From Gnetum montanum (taxonomy: Eukaryota; Streptophyta; Gnetopsida; Gnetales; Gnetaceae), in NCBI GenBank assembly GCA_015680685.1, contig MNCI01005779.1:231843-252245 (forward strand): a stretch of 20,403 bases of DNA. Reading direction: 5' to 3'. The position numbers were made by a program, and so were the translations under genes. Shown here one piece after another: positions 1-8,489 of this stretch. Each line of letters starts with the position of its first letter. The first letter of the stretch is position 1. A model generated the notes under the pieces. That model was not told where the DNA came from. It searched no databases and saw only the letters and a list, made by a program, of their open reading frames with translations.

Positions 1-727
1 GAAGGTGTAGGGGTTAGGAAGAAAATCAAAAATTTTGGGGCTAGGAGAAAATCGAAAAAATCGGGCCTCGTACCCCCATGACTAATCATGAACCTCCGGT
101 AGCGTTAGAATGGAGAAAGGAAAGGAGTAAGAAAGATAGGTAAAAAGACACAACTATGACATCGATGAAATGGATGTCAAGATGGAAATGAAAAAAATAA
201 AATGAAATGCAAAATGTTAAGGAAAAGAGTTTAACTAATGCTCCAAATAGGAGTGTTAGTGGGTCCTCCCCAAAGCAGGCTCATGCCCTTAATGCCCTGA
301 CAAACCCACATTCAAAGAGTCCGTAGGCCCTGGGAATGTCATTTGGAACAAGAGTTAAAGTCTTAACCGCAAGAATTTACCAAAAAGAAAAAAATGCATC
401 AACCAAAATATATACACTAATGATACAACTCACAATGAGGTGAATATTGGAGAGAAGGATGGAGAGAAGAGAATCGAATGGAATCCTAAGGACAAGGTGG
501 TGTACAACCCCTTGTGTGTTTTACTAATGTGACTTGGCAAGTCTCATTCCAACTACGACCTCAAACCAACCACTTCCAGTGACTTCGCATCAATGCATTC
601 AGCTAAACCATCCACTTGGATAACAAGGATGCATCTCCAAGGAGCCACCACCATTCTAACGAAACAAAGGAGAGAATTGGAAGCGAGAAGGGCCTTAGTT
701 AGAGGGAACACTTTTGGTTTGATAACC

Positions 728-809
728 AGTACTTGTAGCCCAAATTTTATTTCTTCTAAGGGGTGTGNTAGTACTTGTAGCCCAAATTTTATTTCTTCTA
801 AGGGGTGTG
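728..809. repeat. Perfect 40-bp tandem duplication around a single N
   Basis: Bases 728-767 and 770-809 are identical over 40 bases (starting AGTACTTGTAG, ending AAGGGGTGTG). They are separated by NT, with the N at 768. No divergence is visible, unlike the other repeats in this window. A perfect duplication sitting on an ambiguous base is what an unmerged contig overlap produces, so an assembly artefact is the likeliest explanation. A genuine recent tandem duplication is the alternative. Confidence 0.9.
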
Positions 810-1338
810 CTTTGAATTCTCCCTTTTCTTTTCTTGTTTCTTTTTTTTTTTTGTGTTTTGTGTTTTTATGCGTGAGGACCACACCATGCAAAGACTTCTT
901 ATTTTTATTGTCTCAACTTTCGATAGTTGGGTAACATCGGAATGGTAAGAAAACTTAAGAAGAAAACATCCAAGCACCCAAGAGAATGACCAACCCACAA
1001 GCATCAAGTTCCCTTGAAGTCACACCCTTTACAATCCTTGAATCCTTTCTTAGTTTGAGAAATACCCAGTCACCGATTCGTTAAAGTTCTTATTAGAAGG
1101 GGATGGTACATTTCCAAGCCAAGAGAGACCATAGAAATTGGCAGATGGATGAATGAAGTGGTCTCATTACCTACCATATCAAAAGAAACATACCTTAGTA
1201 TCAACATTGTAACTTAAAGGTAAAAATCAAACATTAGCAATCAATATGAAAATAGTTCATACCATTTCGAACACTTATTATGGGACAAACTTACAGGGTG
1301 GATCACATGCACACACAAAAAATGGAAAAAGTATAACG

Positions 1339-1473
1339 ATGATGTAAAACAAAAACTAGAAAAGTTAAAGAAATTTGTAAAATAAAAATGTGTAAGACAA
1401 AAACGTGTAAAAAAAATGTGTAAAACAAAAACATTGCAAAACAAAAATGTGTAAAAAAAATGTTGTAAAACAA
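1339..1473. repeat. Degenerate A-rich tandem repeat
   Basis: Several imperfect copies of a unit close to AAAATGTGTAAAACAAA follow each other. The spacers vary in length and some units are truncated. The open frames read through it on the minus strand are low-complexity, rich in Phe, and not a gene. Confidence 0.7.
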
Positions 1474-1682
1474 GAACTGAGGGCCCCATATGGTTAGCAT
1501 AGGTGGCCATCTCCCCCATGACTGAGTTGTAAGGGAGAGATCTGAAATAATGAGTGCCTGTTCTAATTTCATAAAAGTGCCCAACTTCTCCCAATTGATG
1601 ATCTTAGATTAAGGGGTGGAAGTTGACGACGCTCATATTCCAATGTGTATATGCCTTCATTATGGGCATGGGTTTCCTCAGT

Positions 1683-2240
1683 TCATTCCATGCATATTTT
1701 TCTGCTCCTTCTAGTAGCTGTCAACCATGGGGTGTCTACTACTGGTTGTGTGGTTTCTACATACAGGAATCTTTGTTTCAAAGTTTCAAGAGCACACCTA
1801 TTACATGGAGGATATGAGCATCCCTCCATGTCATCACCCGATGAATCACTATATGTGATGCATGGAACTTTCCTCTTTTCAATCTTTCCACAAATGATTA
1901 TCTTAGAAATTTCTAAGGAAAGGTCACGGATCATAAGGCATGCGTCTACTGTACTTAGTCATGCCCTTCCCATTATAATTGGGAAGTTTCCTTCATTGTT
2001 GTTAACTTCGATCACCAGAAAATCATCTGGGTAATACCATCCACACACAATGGTAATGATGTCCTCCACCAATCCCAAGGGAATGGTGATGGACTGGTCT
2101 ACTAGCTCTAGTTGAATGTTTCTCTTCTTAAGCTGGGGTAGGTTCTAGGCATGATACAACCCTCATGAAATTAAGTTAACTCCAGAACTTGAGTCAAGAA
2201 GAGCCCTATGTGGTTCATTTTCAAAGATCTGTAAATAGAT
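1683..2240 (-). pseudogene. Gypsy aspartic protease (retropepsin), broken
   Basis: This would cut the Gag-Pol polyprotein. The minus strand reads ALLDSSSGVNLIS at about 2205-2167, the retropepsin active-site loop. The usual DSG is DSS (Asp at 2193-2195, Ser in place of Gly at 2187-2189), so catalysis is lost by a G-to-A change. The second landmark is near 1975-1950: PIIMGRA, a stop (1959-1961), then LSTVDA, matching the PILGRPWLATADA-type signature of plant gypsy proteases with Trp changed to a stop. Other stops follow the active site. About 80 further residues to 1683 (Asp/Ser- and Cys-containing) are coding-like but not assigned. It lies just after gag, as expected. Confidence 0.8.
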
Positions 2241-2402
2241 TAAGGGACTCCCAAGGTCAGTTAGTTTCCTGGGAAGATGGCCTACCTTGATCCAGTTAGT
2301 TATAGTATGCGTTAAAATAACTGTATTCATTATGCTCTATTGGACTGAAGGGTGCTCTAAAGTGTTAGATGGTGGAGGAGTATACATGGGCCCAACTGCT
2401 TG

Positions 2403-4825
2403 TTATTGCGAGAGTTTGTCTGGACTTTTGGTTCGGAAGTAAGATCTTCTCTTTTTACAGTTGTTAGAACCAGTAGTAGGTTGGATATTTACAGCTCTCA
2501 CAGCATGACGTTGCTGTGGTTGAGGAGGAAGTTCCCCTTGCATTGTTAGAGCAGGAGGTGTTATGGGAACTACTACTAGTGGAAGAGGTGCAGATGGATT
2601 AGGAGGATGGTGTTGGTATGGAGTGTCTCCCGGAGGAGAAGGAGTCCTTTTGATGTACTCCCAAACTTGGTAGTGATGGTTGGGAGTTGAGTGACTCATA
2701 GAGTCACTTGGAGAAATTGGCTGCTACACATAATATCCATAAGGGTTAGGCTACCAGTAAGGGTATTGATGTTTCGGCGATGGCATCCCCCATGACTGTG
2801 GGTATTTCCACTGCTGATGTTGTCCGATGGGCTATGGGGAAGTTCCACTTGGATAATACGTTAGTGGTTGGTGGAACTGCCTTGGGTTACCTTGTGGATA
2901 AGGTAACCTTCGGGGTGTTTACCATTGGTTGAGTCTTGGATTAAGCGCATACACCCCAGACTCTTGTAGATGTGAGATAATGGGGCAACATCCCTTAGGA
3001 TGGTCATAGTGGCAGATCTCACATCCACCGTCATCGTCTGAATCCAAATCTACAGCCACATTAGAGTTAGTAATTTTTCCCTTACCCTTGTTATGTGCAA
3101 GGCCTAAATCTCTCCACTTTTTCTTACCTTTGTTACTACTTTGTTCTACCTTAGACTCTTCTACAATTCTTAAGACGGTTTCAATTTTAGAGTCTAAGGA
3201 ACTCCATATGTTGTCTACCTTAGCCGCTATTTCTATTGTTAATTTTTGGATTGGCAAGGTTTTTCGGTTCACCAACTATTCGAGTGACGACTCATCCTCT
3301 TCATAACAAAACTTCACTCCCTTCTTTCAAAGGTAGGGATCATGGTTGTACTCTTCCAAGCTTTCCATTTTGCATAGCTCACCTTCTTTGTTTGCTACTT
3401 GCTCCAACAAGCTTTGTACTTCATGGGCTCTAAGTTTTGATAATCGCCCTTGGGCATAAGTCCCAAGGGTTATTCTAGTTTCATGCCTTAACCCATCCAC
3501 AATGTGGTGAAGTTGATCCCGCTGAGCATACCCATGGCCCGGGCAATGATGTAACAATGTGTAATAGTGGGCCATATCAGCATCCAAGGGTTCATGATGA
3601 CCTTGCTTCCAGCCTTGGATCTGCTTACGCAAATTGAACACTCTGGAGTACGTCTGATACTTTTCGTTAAATAGTTCTAGCATCATACTCCACCTCCTAA
3701 TGGTTTCCGGTTCCAAGGATCGGTACCAGCTCTCTGCTTCTTTGGTAAGTGTTCTTGGGAACAACTTCAGTTTTTTTCACTCATTTTCTATATTCTACAA
3801 GGGACAAGCATCGTGGAATGCCTATAAATGATTTTGCGGATCAGCATTGTATCCCCCTTCAAATCGTGGGATGTTATTCATGTCTAATCATTTGATCCGA
3901 CTATCCTTTAAATGCCTTGTGGGAATCCTAACTACCTCCATTATGTCAAGCATACTTCGGGTTGTGAGTAGGGGCTCATCATGATCATCTCTTTCATGAT
4001 GCCTGTAATGTCTGCGTTGTTCCCTACTCTCCCTATGTCCTTTCCCTTGTCCTTTCTCTCGACTTTCCTGTTGATGTCTCTCATCCTTTTTACCTTTATC
4101 CTCACCTTTATGTTCATGGTGGCTGCACCCAGATGTGGAAGGAGAGGATGAGTGATGTGAAGAAGGGGAAGAAGAAGGGGAACCATCGCCATGACGATGT
4201 TTCTTGCCTTCTCTTTGGCTGCTACAACCCCGATCATGGTGACGATCTAAGTGTCCGTCCTTGGCATAAGTGGTTGTTCCCTCTATGAACAGCTAGTGTT
4301 CATGGGCATCCAAACCAGGGATATGTATCATTGATCGTATGTTCTGATACCCTTCCTCCTCACCATCGTTAGGAGGGGGAACATAATTTGTTACAGAACC
4401 CATGATAAGGGGTTCCTCATCTCCTATTTTGCTAAGGATGTGTGGGGCTTTGCCCTTTAGAAAAGTATGTTAACTCTCCTACCTTAAGTCCTGAATACGT
4501 TGGGAATCTGTGAGATGATAATCCCTTGTGTCAAAGTCATCCATAACGTATTCTACAAATAGTTCTTGCATGCCAATCTATGCCAAGGCATGGAAGAGCA
4601 TGTTAGGGACTGATCCATCTGGGGGTAACATGATGTTACCTTGCAAATCTCTCCACCGTAGCTATTCTTCCTGATGGAGAATAAAAGTAAAATTAGGGAT
4701 ATACTCATCGGGATGAGTATATGTCATCTTATATTGTTTAGGACTTGTCTGATTTTGGTTATGTGTTTTATCTTATCGACAATATGGTCCTTAGGTGGTG
4801 AGTTTCTCTTATCAGAAGAAGGCAT
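2403..4825 (-). pseudogene. gag: Gypsy gag (capsid and nucleocapsid), broken
   Basis: Gag would form the virus-like particle that packages the element RNA. A plausible start is the ATG at 4825-4823. A coding-like N-terminal part follows, then a basic, Ser/His/Arg-rich disordered stretch (about 4250-3960). The retrotransposon-gag domain (about 3890-3327) has FPRTLTKEAESWYRSLEP and the Athila-like LLHHCPGHG segment. The zinc knuckle near 3030-2990 reads CEICHYDHPKGCC, a C-x2-C-x3-H-x4-C spacing seen in this lineage. A Pro/Gln-rich tail ends near 2403. In-frame stops lie at 4293-4295, 3888-3890, 3822-3824, 3795-3797 and 3777-3779; each is explained by one C-to-T or G-to-A change. There are also frameshifts between the segments. 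It follows the PBS directly and precedes the protease. Confidence 0.85.
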
Positions 4826-4947
4826 TTTAATCGGTATGCTAATTTCACTGTTATATAAATTTTTCTATTGATTAACCCAAAGGTTCGTTAAGGCTCACAA
4901 TGATGTGAGTGATATCCTTATGTTCTATTTGGCGCACAAACACTTAG

Positions 4948-4965
4948 TCCCTGGCAACGGCGCCA
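4948..4965 (-). other. Primer-binding site for tRNA-Asp
   Basis: The element strand reads TGGCGCCGTTGCCAGGGA, one base inside the LTR. It is complementary to the 3' end of plant tRNA-Asp(GTC) including CCA, with one mismatch over 18 bases (CCAGG where CCGGG is expected, a CpG-decay change). tRNA-Asp priming is known for Athila-type gypsy elements. Confidence 0.88.
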
Positions 4966-5388
4966 ATGATGAGTGGTTAGGTACCCCTACACTCAACCAT
5001 ACCAAACAAGCGTAGCACGAGCGATCCAGTCGAACTCCATAGACTAAATGCCTAAACACCCCATGGAACACTTGGGGTTAATCATTCGTTGTCTTACTAA
5101 ACTTACTTGTTGTTGTCAAGATGTATGGTTAAGTAAGTCCGAGGTATATGACTTTTTATGGTCTTTTATGGTTTTTCTCCTATGCTAAAGGGTGAAGGGT
5201 TGAGAGAACTAACTAACTGTAACTAATGTCCTAAGTCTAAATTAACTAGCGTCAGCATCCGTTCCCACTTACCATACACACCCTGAACTATGCAATTGTG
5301 GCTATCAAACGCTAATCGTTACTGGGATCACCACACGTAACGCACGTGCTCGAAGTGGTCATACTGAGGCACTTAACTAGCCTAAACG

Positions 5389-5560
5389 TGATGAGTAACT
5401 GATTCCTTGACTAGCTGTACACACCCGTAGATGCTTGTAATCAAGTCGTACTCATCCCACATTCTAGGAGTTGAGGGTGAGAGAGACTAATCATGATGAG
5501 TAGCCGATTCCTTGATTAGCCGTACACATTCGTCAATGCTCGTAATCAAGTCGTACTCAT
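5389..5560 (-). repeat. Internal direct repeat in the gypsy LTR (67-bp units, period 105)
   Basis: Blocks 5389-5455 and 5494-5560 align over 67 bases with about nine differences, mostly transitions. Both begin TGATGAGTA and end GTCGTACTCAT on the plus strand. The second LTR copy has one clear unit (about 20279-20340) and a shortened second one (about 20350-20385), so the duplication predates the split of the two copies. Confidence 0.8.
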
Positions 5561-5652
5561 GTCGTGCTAATGTAGGTAATAAATAATAGGTAAGAAATAA
5601 CAAATAATAAATCCTATTCCATGCACTACAAGGTTTATCCACAAAGATCGTC

Positions 5653-5658
5653 TTTATT
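5653..5658 (-). promoter_or_regulatory. AATAAA polyadenylation signal of the gypsy LTR
   Basis: The element strand reads CAATAAAGACGA. The same AATAAAGACGA is kept at 20198-20208 in the second copy. It lies about 170 bases after the TATA box, which fits the R region of an LTR. Confidence 0.65.
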
Positions 5659-5824
5659 GCCATACATCACTTGCATTCAAGTATAAAGCTGCTCAAATAA
5701 AGATCCATTCACTTGGGGACTCCTACTACGGGCACATGAAAAATATTCTATCTCTGGAGTGATCAAACTACTAGAGTTTCCCTACTTTAAGCCTAGGATG
5801 GGAAATAAGGGGAGTGCCACTTCT

Positions 5825-5832
5825 TATTTATA
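5825..5832 (-). promoter_or_regulatory. TATA box of the gypsy LTR
   Basis: The element strand reads CTATAAATAAG. TATAAATA is kept at the same place in the second LTR copy (20024-20031), followed in both by a GGCACTCCC-like stretch. The position, about 120 bases into the LTR and directly after the palindrome array, fits a U3 core promoter. Confidence 0.75.
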
Positions 5833-5848
5833 GATTTGGCGGCGGACT

Positions 5849-5942
5849 GTGATATCGCGTACGTGATATCGCAGGGGACGATGCGATATCGCGACGGCCG
5901 TGATATTGTGTACGTGATATTGCGGTGCATGCGATATCGCGT
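5849..5942 (-). promoter_or_regulatory. Array of six GATATC-type palindromes in LTR U3
   Basis: Six copies of GATATCGC or the decayed GATATTGC/GATATTGT start at 5851, 5865, 5885, 5902, 5915 and 5933. The best are embedded in the perfect palindrome GCGATATCGC. Spacing is 13 to 20 bases. The array lies immediately upstream of the TATA box on the element strand, where plant LTR enhancers sit. It is CpG-rich in an otherwise AT-rich window, and the variants are mostly CG to TG changes. The second LTR copy keeps three or four related units in the same place. A role as a transcription-factor array is inference. Confidence 0.7.
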
Positions 5943-5949
5943 CTCATCA

Positions 5950-6570
5950 TCAATTTTAACCAAACTTGGAAATGATGGGATATAGAGGTATTTATAAGCA
6001 AAATGGTTCATGTGGAAGTTCTTCTTTCAAGCTATAAAAATTATTCTATTAAAGAAATCACAACATTAATAATTATATGATCTTTTATAAAGAAGCCTAG
6101 TTCAAATTTATACAAAGACTTAAATGAAGATTAGAAGATTATGATTTTTGAAATCACAGAGCTTCAAATTATGGAAAAGAAAGAACAACCAAGATTTTGG
6201 AAAAGTCATATAGCCTTGGCATTAATATTAAAAATCTATTTATTAGGAAGATGTGTATGTATGATCAATACATATTTAATTGTCAAATCAACATGTCCAA
6301 ATATTATTATCCTTGTCAAGCGGCATACTTGATGAAGAAAAGAGAGAAAATTTTTTAGAATGAGTTACTTATAGGCCATACTGATATCAATCCAGTGACA
6401 TTCATCCTCTATGGAAACTTTAATGTAAAATTTGGAAGTAGTGTTTATCAATTTGTAAAATATGAATATGTACAGGAACCTTTGGAAGATGATCCTAATT
6501 TGAAGAATAGTTTTCTATCAATCCAGCATGTAATTCCATTGGTAAGTGCATACTTACTTCAAATCTTTAA
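5950..6570 (+). other. Unidentified segment between two retrotransposons
   Basis: This AT-rich stretch lies between the gypsy LTR end (5949) and the copia LTR end (6571). It would be part of the DNA that existed before the insertions. It holds the coding-like run described separately and nothing else I can name. Confidence 0.5.
6155..6541 (+). pseudogene. Coding-like remnant of unknown family, possible exon
   Basis: One frame stays open for about 128 codons except for a TAG at 6356-6358, which is long for such AT-rich DNA. Amino-acid use looks protein-like, for example GHTDINPVTFILYGNF and VKYEYVQEPLEDDPN. I do not recognise the family. The part 6359-6541 is exactly 61 codons. It is preceded by TTTTTTAG, which fits a 3' splice site, and followed by GTAAGT, the consensus plant 5' splice site. 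It could be an exon of a dead or living gene, or a fragment of an older transposon. The copia insertion begins 30 bases later. Confidence 0.35.
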
Positions 6571-6932
6571 TAGACAAGTCTAAAGGGCCCTGGATCTATG
6601 ATCTAAGCTTAAAGGAAATAAAGAAATTTTTTAGAATAAGCACACTATTGTTAAACTTTTTTAAATTCTGTTATGTCTTCTCTTCTATTATGAATGAATA
6701 TGTGTTGCTACAATTATATAGGCCTTGATCTCCCAAAGAATAGATTTGGAGAGATAAGCATGAATCTTAAGAAAATCATGGGGCTGATACTTCTTATCTT
6801 ATTTAAGGATCTTCTTAATATGGAATTACTTAAACATGGGATTGGATAAGACTTACATAAATAGGATCTCATTTTATTTAAAATAGATTAATGGATGAGA
6901 TCTATCTAATTCTATTGTGGAACATCTACTAA
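6571..6932 (-). repeat. 3' LTR of the copia element
   Basis: It aligns end to end with 11911-12266. Shared blocks include GGATCTATGATCTAAG-like, ATGAATGAATATGTG, TTAAGGATCTTCTT and AAACATGGGATTGGATA. On the element strand its start has decayed from TGAGTAGATG to TTAGTAGATG, and its end is also changed, so the TG...CA ends survive only in the other LTR. Confidence 0.9.
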
Positions 6933-7429
6933 TCATATTTCAGAAATTCCCCCATGATGGTAAGAGGTTCCACTCCTAAGAAGTTTTGCAAAGATTCAAA
7001 CTTTTCATAGCTTAGAATTTTAGTAAAGATGTTTGAAATTTGTGCTTTAGTTGCATAATGTTCCATGTTGAGTATGTTATCTTGGACCAAGCTTCTAAGA
7101 TGGTGATGCTTGATGTCTATGTGCTTGGAATGCCCATGATGAATAGGATTGTGAGCCATCATAATAGCACTTGTGCTATCACAATATAAGAAAATGGAAG
7201 ATTCAAGTATATATCCCATTTCAATAAAAATGGAGTGGATCCATATGGCCTGAGTAGTAGCATTTGATGTAACAATGTATTCTGCCTCTACTATTAAGAG
7301 TGTGACTGTAGATTGCTTCTTTGATTCTCATGAGATAAGTGATGGACCAAAGAAGAAAAAAAAACTAGAAGTTGACTTTCAATCTTCGAGGTTCCCCAGT
7401 CTACATCAGTGTATCCCCATATCTTGAAA
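6929..7429 (-). pseudogene. Copia RNase H and polyprotein end
   Basis: RNase H would degrade the RNA strand during cDNA synthesis. It starts with GYTDVDWGTS (7419 leftwards), the usual GYTDADWAG segment with its Asp. A frameshifted middle follows. The open 3' run (7219-6929) has LYCDSTSAIMMAHNPIHHG, HIDIKHHHLRSLV and ISNIFTKIL, all standard copia RNase H landmarks. A short G-run, GGGGGAA on the element strand (about 6950-6956), lies some 17-24 bases from the LTR and is the best candidate for a polypurine tract, though it is weak. Confidence 0.9.
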
Positions 7430-8394
7430 TTTGTATGTTTATGAAACATGATCCCATAATCTATAGTAGTTTTTAAGTATAGCAATACCCATTTTGTAGC
7501 TTTCCAATGTGATTCATGCAGATCTTGCATGAACCAAGAAAGGTAATTTACAACATATTGGATATCTGGATGAGTATTGGAGAGATACATTAAACTACCA
7601 ACCAGGGATCTGTATAGTGAAGGATTGATAGATGGGGATTTTTCATCCTTGGTAAGTTTTGTACCAAGGATTTTGAAGGATTACAATTTCTTGAAAACCC
7701 AAAAAGTATGACATCTTCCCTAAATCAGACATTTTGAATTCTTTTTTCATGGCATTAAGAAAATTATTTCCTAATGCAATTGTATATGAAAAATGGATTA
7801 AATCATCTACATATAAACAAATAAAAATATAATCATCTCCAGATACCTTTTTGTATGTTATTGTTTGGGACTAAATATTGATGAAGCCTTATTACATGAA
7901 AAATGCATGAATATGTGCATATCATGCATGTGGAGCTTGCTTGAGATCGTATAATGTTTTATGAAACTTGTAAACCTGATTTTTTTTCCTTCTTCAATGA
8001 AGCTTGGTGGTTGTTCCATGTAAACTTCTTCATTAAAAAATCCATTGAGGAATGTAAGAGGCACATCTAGTTGATAAACCACATAGCTAGCTTTTGTAGT
8101 AATGGCAAGAAATATTCTCATAGATTCCATCCAGGAAACAGTAGCATAGTTATCATCAAAGTCTCTACCTTGCTGTTGGAGATATCCTTTGGCAACTAGG
8201 CAAGCTTTGAATTTTTCTATTTCACCATGTTAATTTCTCTTAATTTTAAATATCCATTTTAAAAAAATGTTTGGATTATTAGGTGAAGGAGGAACTAGAG
8301 TCCAAGTAATGTTTTTGTGAATTTGTTGTAGCTCTTTCTCCATGGTAGCAATCCATCGAGAATCATGTGTAACTTCACCAACTATGGATGGTTC
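7430..8394 (-). pseudogene. Copia reverse transcriptase, broken at the YVDD motif
   Basis: The RT would copy element RNA into DNA. The domain opens with EPSIVGEVTHDSRWIATMEK (8394 leftwards), then NNTW-like and KW-F-K segments, and a KACLVAKGY match near 8205. Next comes QLDVPLTFLNGFFNEEVYMEQPP (about 8075-8007) with the first catalytic Asp in LDV, and LYDLKQAPHA near 7940. The catalytic YVDD is present as bases but carries a 2-base AT insertion between Y and V (7811-7814), which throws the frame. The connection region YRSLVGSLMYLSNTHPDIQ (7619 leftwards) and HESHWKATKWVLLYLK are well kept. Several stops lie elsewhere. Confidence 0.9.
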
Positions 8395-8489
8395 CAACAA
8401 ACCATCATTGCTCCCCCTCATCAGTGTAAGTAGTGTAAAGAATTCATTGTCCATGGTGGTGAAGAAAGCATTTTCAATGTATACCACAT

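Larger units (their letters stand above)
1..1640. other. Unassigned intergenic or transposon-flank sequence
   Basis: No family is recognised here. The stretch holds purine-rich DNA (about 1-240), a GC-richer patch (about 245-345), a duplicated 40-mer around an N (728-809) and an A-rich degenerate repeat (1339-1473). On the minus strand, immediately left of the gypsy protease, short coding-like pieces appear (about 1595-1460 and 1190-1070). They carry frameshifts and match no domain I know. They could be further decayed gypsy pol, but no reverse-transcriptase motif such as YxDD was found. Reading frames across the N at 768 are not trustworthy. Confidence 0.5.
1683..5949 (-). mobile_element. 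Dead Athila-like Ty3/gypsy retrotransposon, 5' part
   Basis: Read on the minus strand, the order is LTR (5949 to 4967), one spacer base, tRNA-Asp primer-binding site (4965-4948), gag with an Athila-style retrotransposon-gag domain and zinc knuckle (4825 to about 2403), then an aspartic protease (about 2240-1683). This is the standard Ty3/gypsy start. The CPGHG segment in Gag followed by a long helical stretch, together with tRNA-Asp priming, is typical of the Athila lineage. Reverse transcriptase, RNase H, integrase and the 3' LTR are not visible to the left, so the element is deleted there, too decayed to recognise, or extends beyond the window. The left boundary given here is only where protease-like coding fades. 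Multiple in-frame stops make it non-functional. Confidence 0.88.
4967..5949 (-). repeat. 5' LTR of the gypsy element (about 983 bp)
   Basis: On the element strand it starts TGATGAGACGCG and ends CCACTCATCA. This gives TG...CA ends inside a perfect 7-bp inverted terminal pair (TGATGAG/CTCATCA). The inner end lies one base from the tRNA-Asp primer-binding site. The outer end is fixed by comparison with the second copy starting at 19951. It contains a palindrome array (5849-5942), a TATA box (5825-5832), an AATAAA signal (5653-5658) and an internal duplicated block (5389-5560). The outer end could be three bases further (5952), because TGA is repeated there. Confidence 0.88.

Noticed and set aside
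553-1007. Overlapping open frames on both strands near 553-1007
   Set aside because: They cross the N and the duplicated 40-mer, overlap on opposite strands and show no domain. The length is partly created by the duplication.
1241-1594. 117-codon minus-strand open frame
   Set aside because: Most of it is Phe-rich translation of the A-rich repeat. Only the first 45 or so residues look coding-like, and they match nothing.
1-1640. Continuation of the gypsy pol (RT, RNase H, integrase)
   Set aside because: I searched the minus strand for YxDD- and LDLxSGY-like segments and found none. The region is left unassigned.
4674-4871. 65-codon plus-strand open frame with hydrophobic residues
   Set aside because: It is the antisense of the gypsy gag N-terminal region, which has better coding evidence on the minus strand.
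5849-5942. Regularly spaced palindromes considered as a CRISPR array
   Set aside because: The units are 8-10 bases with 5-12 base gaps inside an LTR of a plant retrotransposon, far from CRISPR dimensions.
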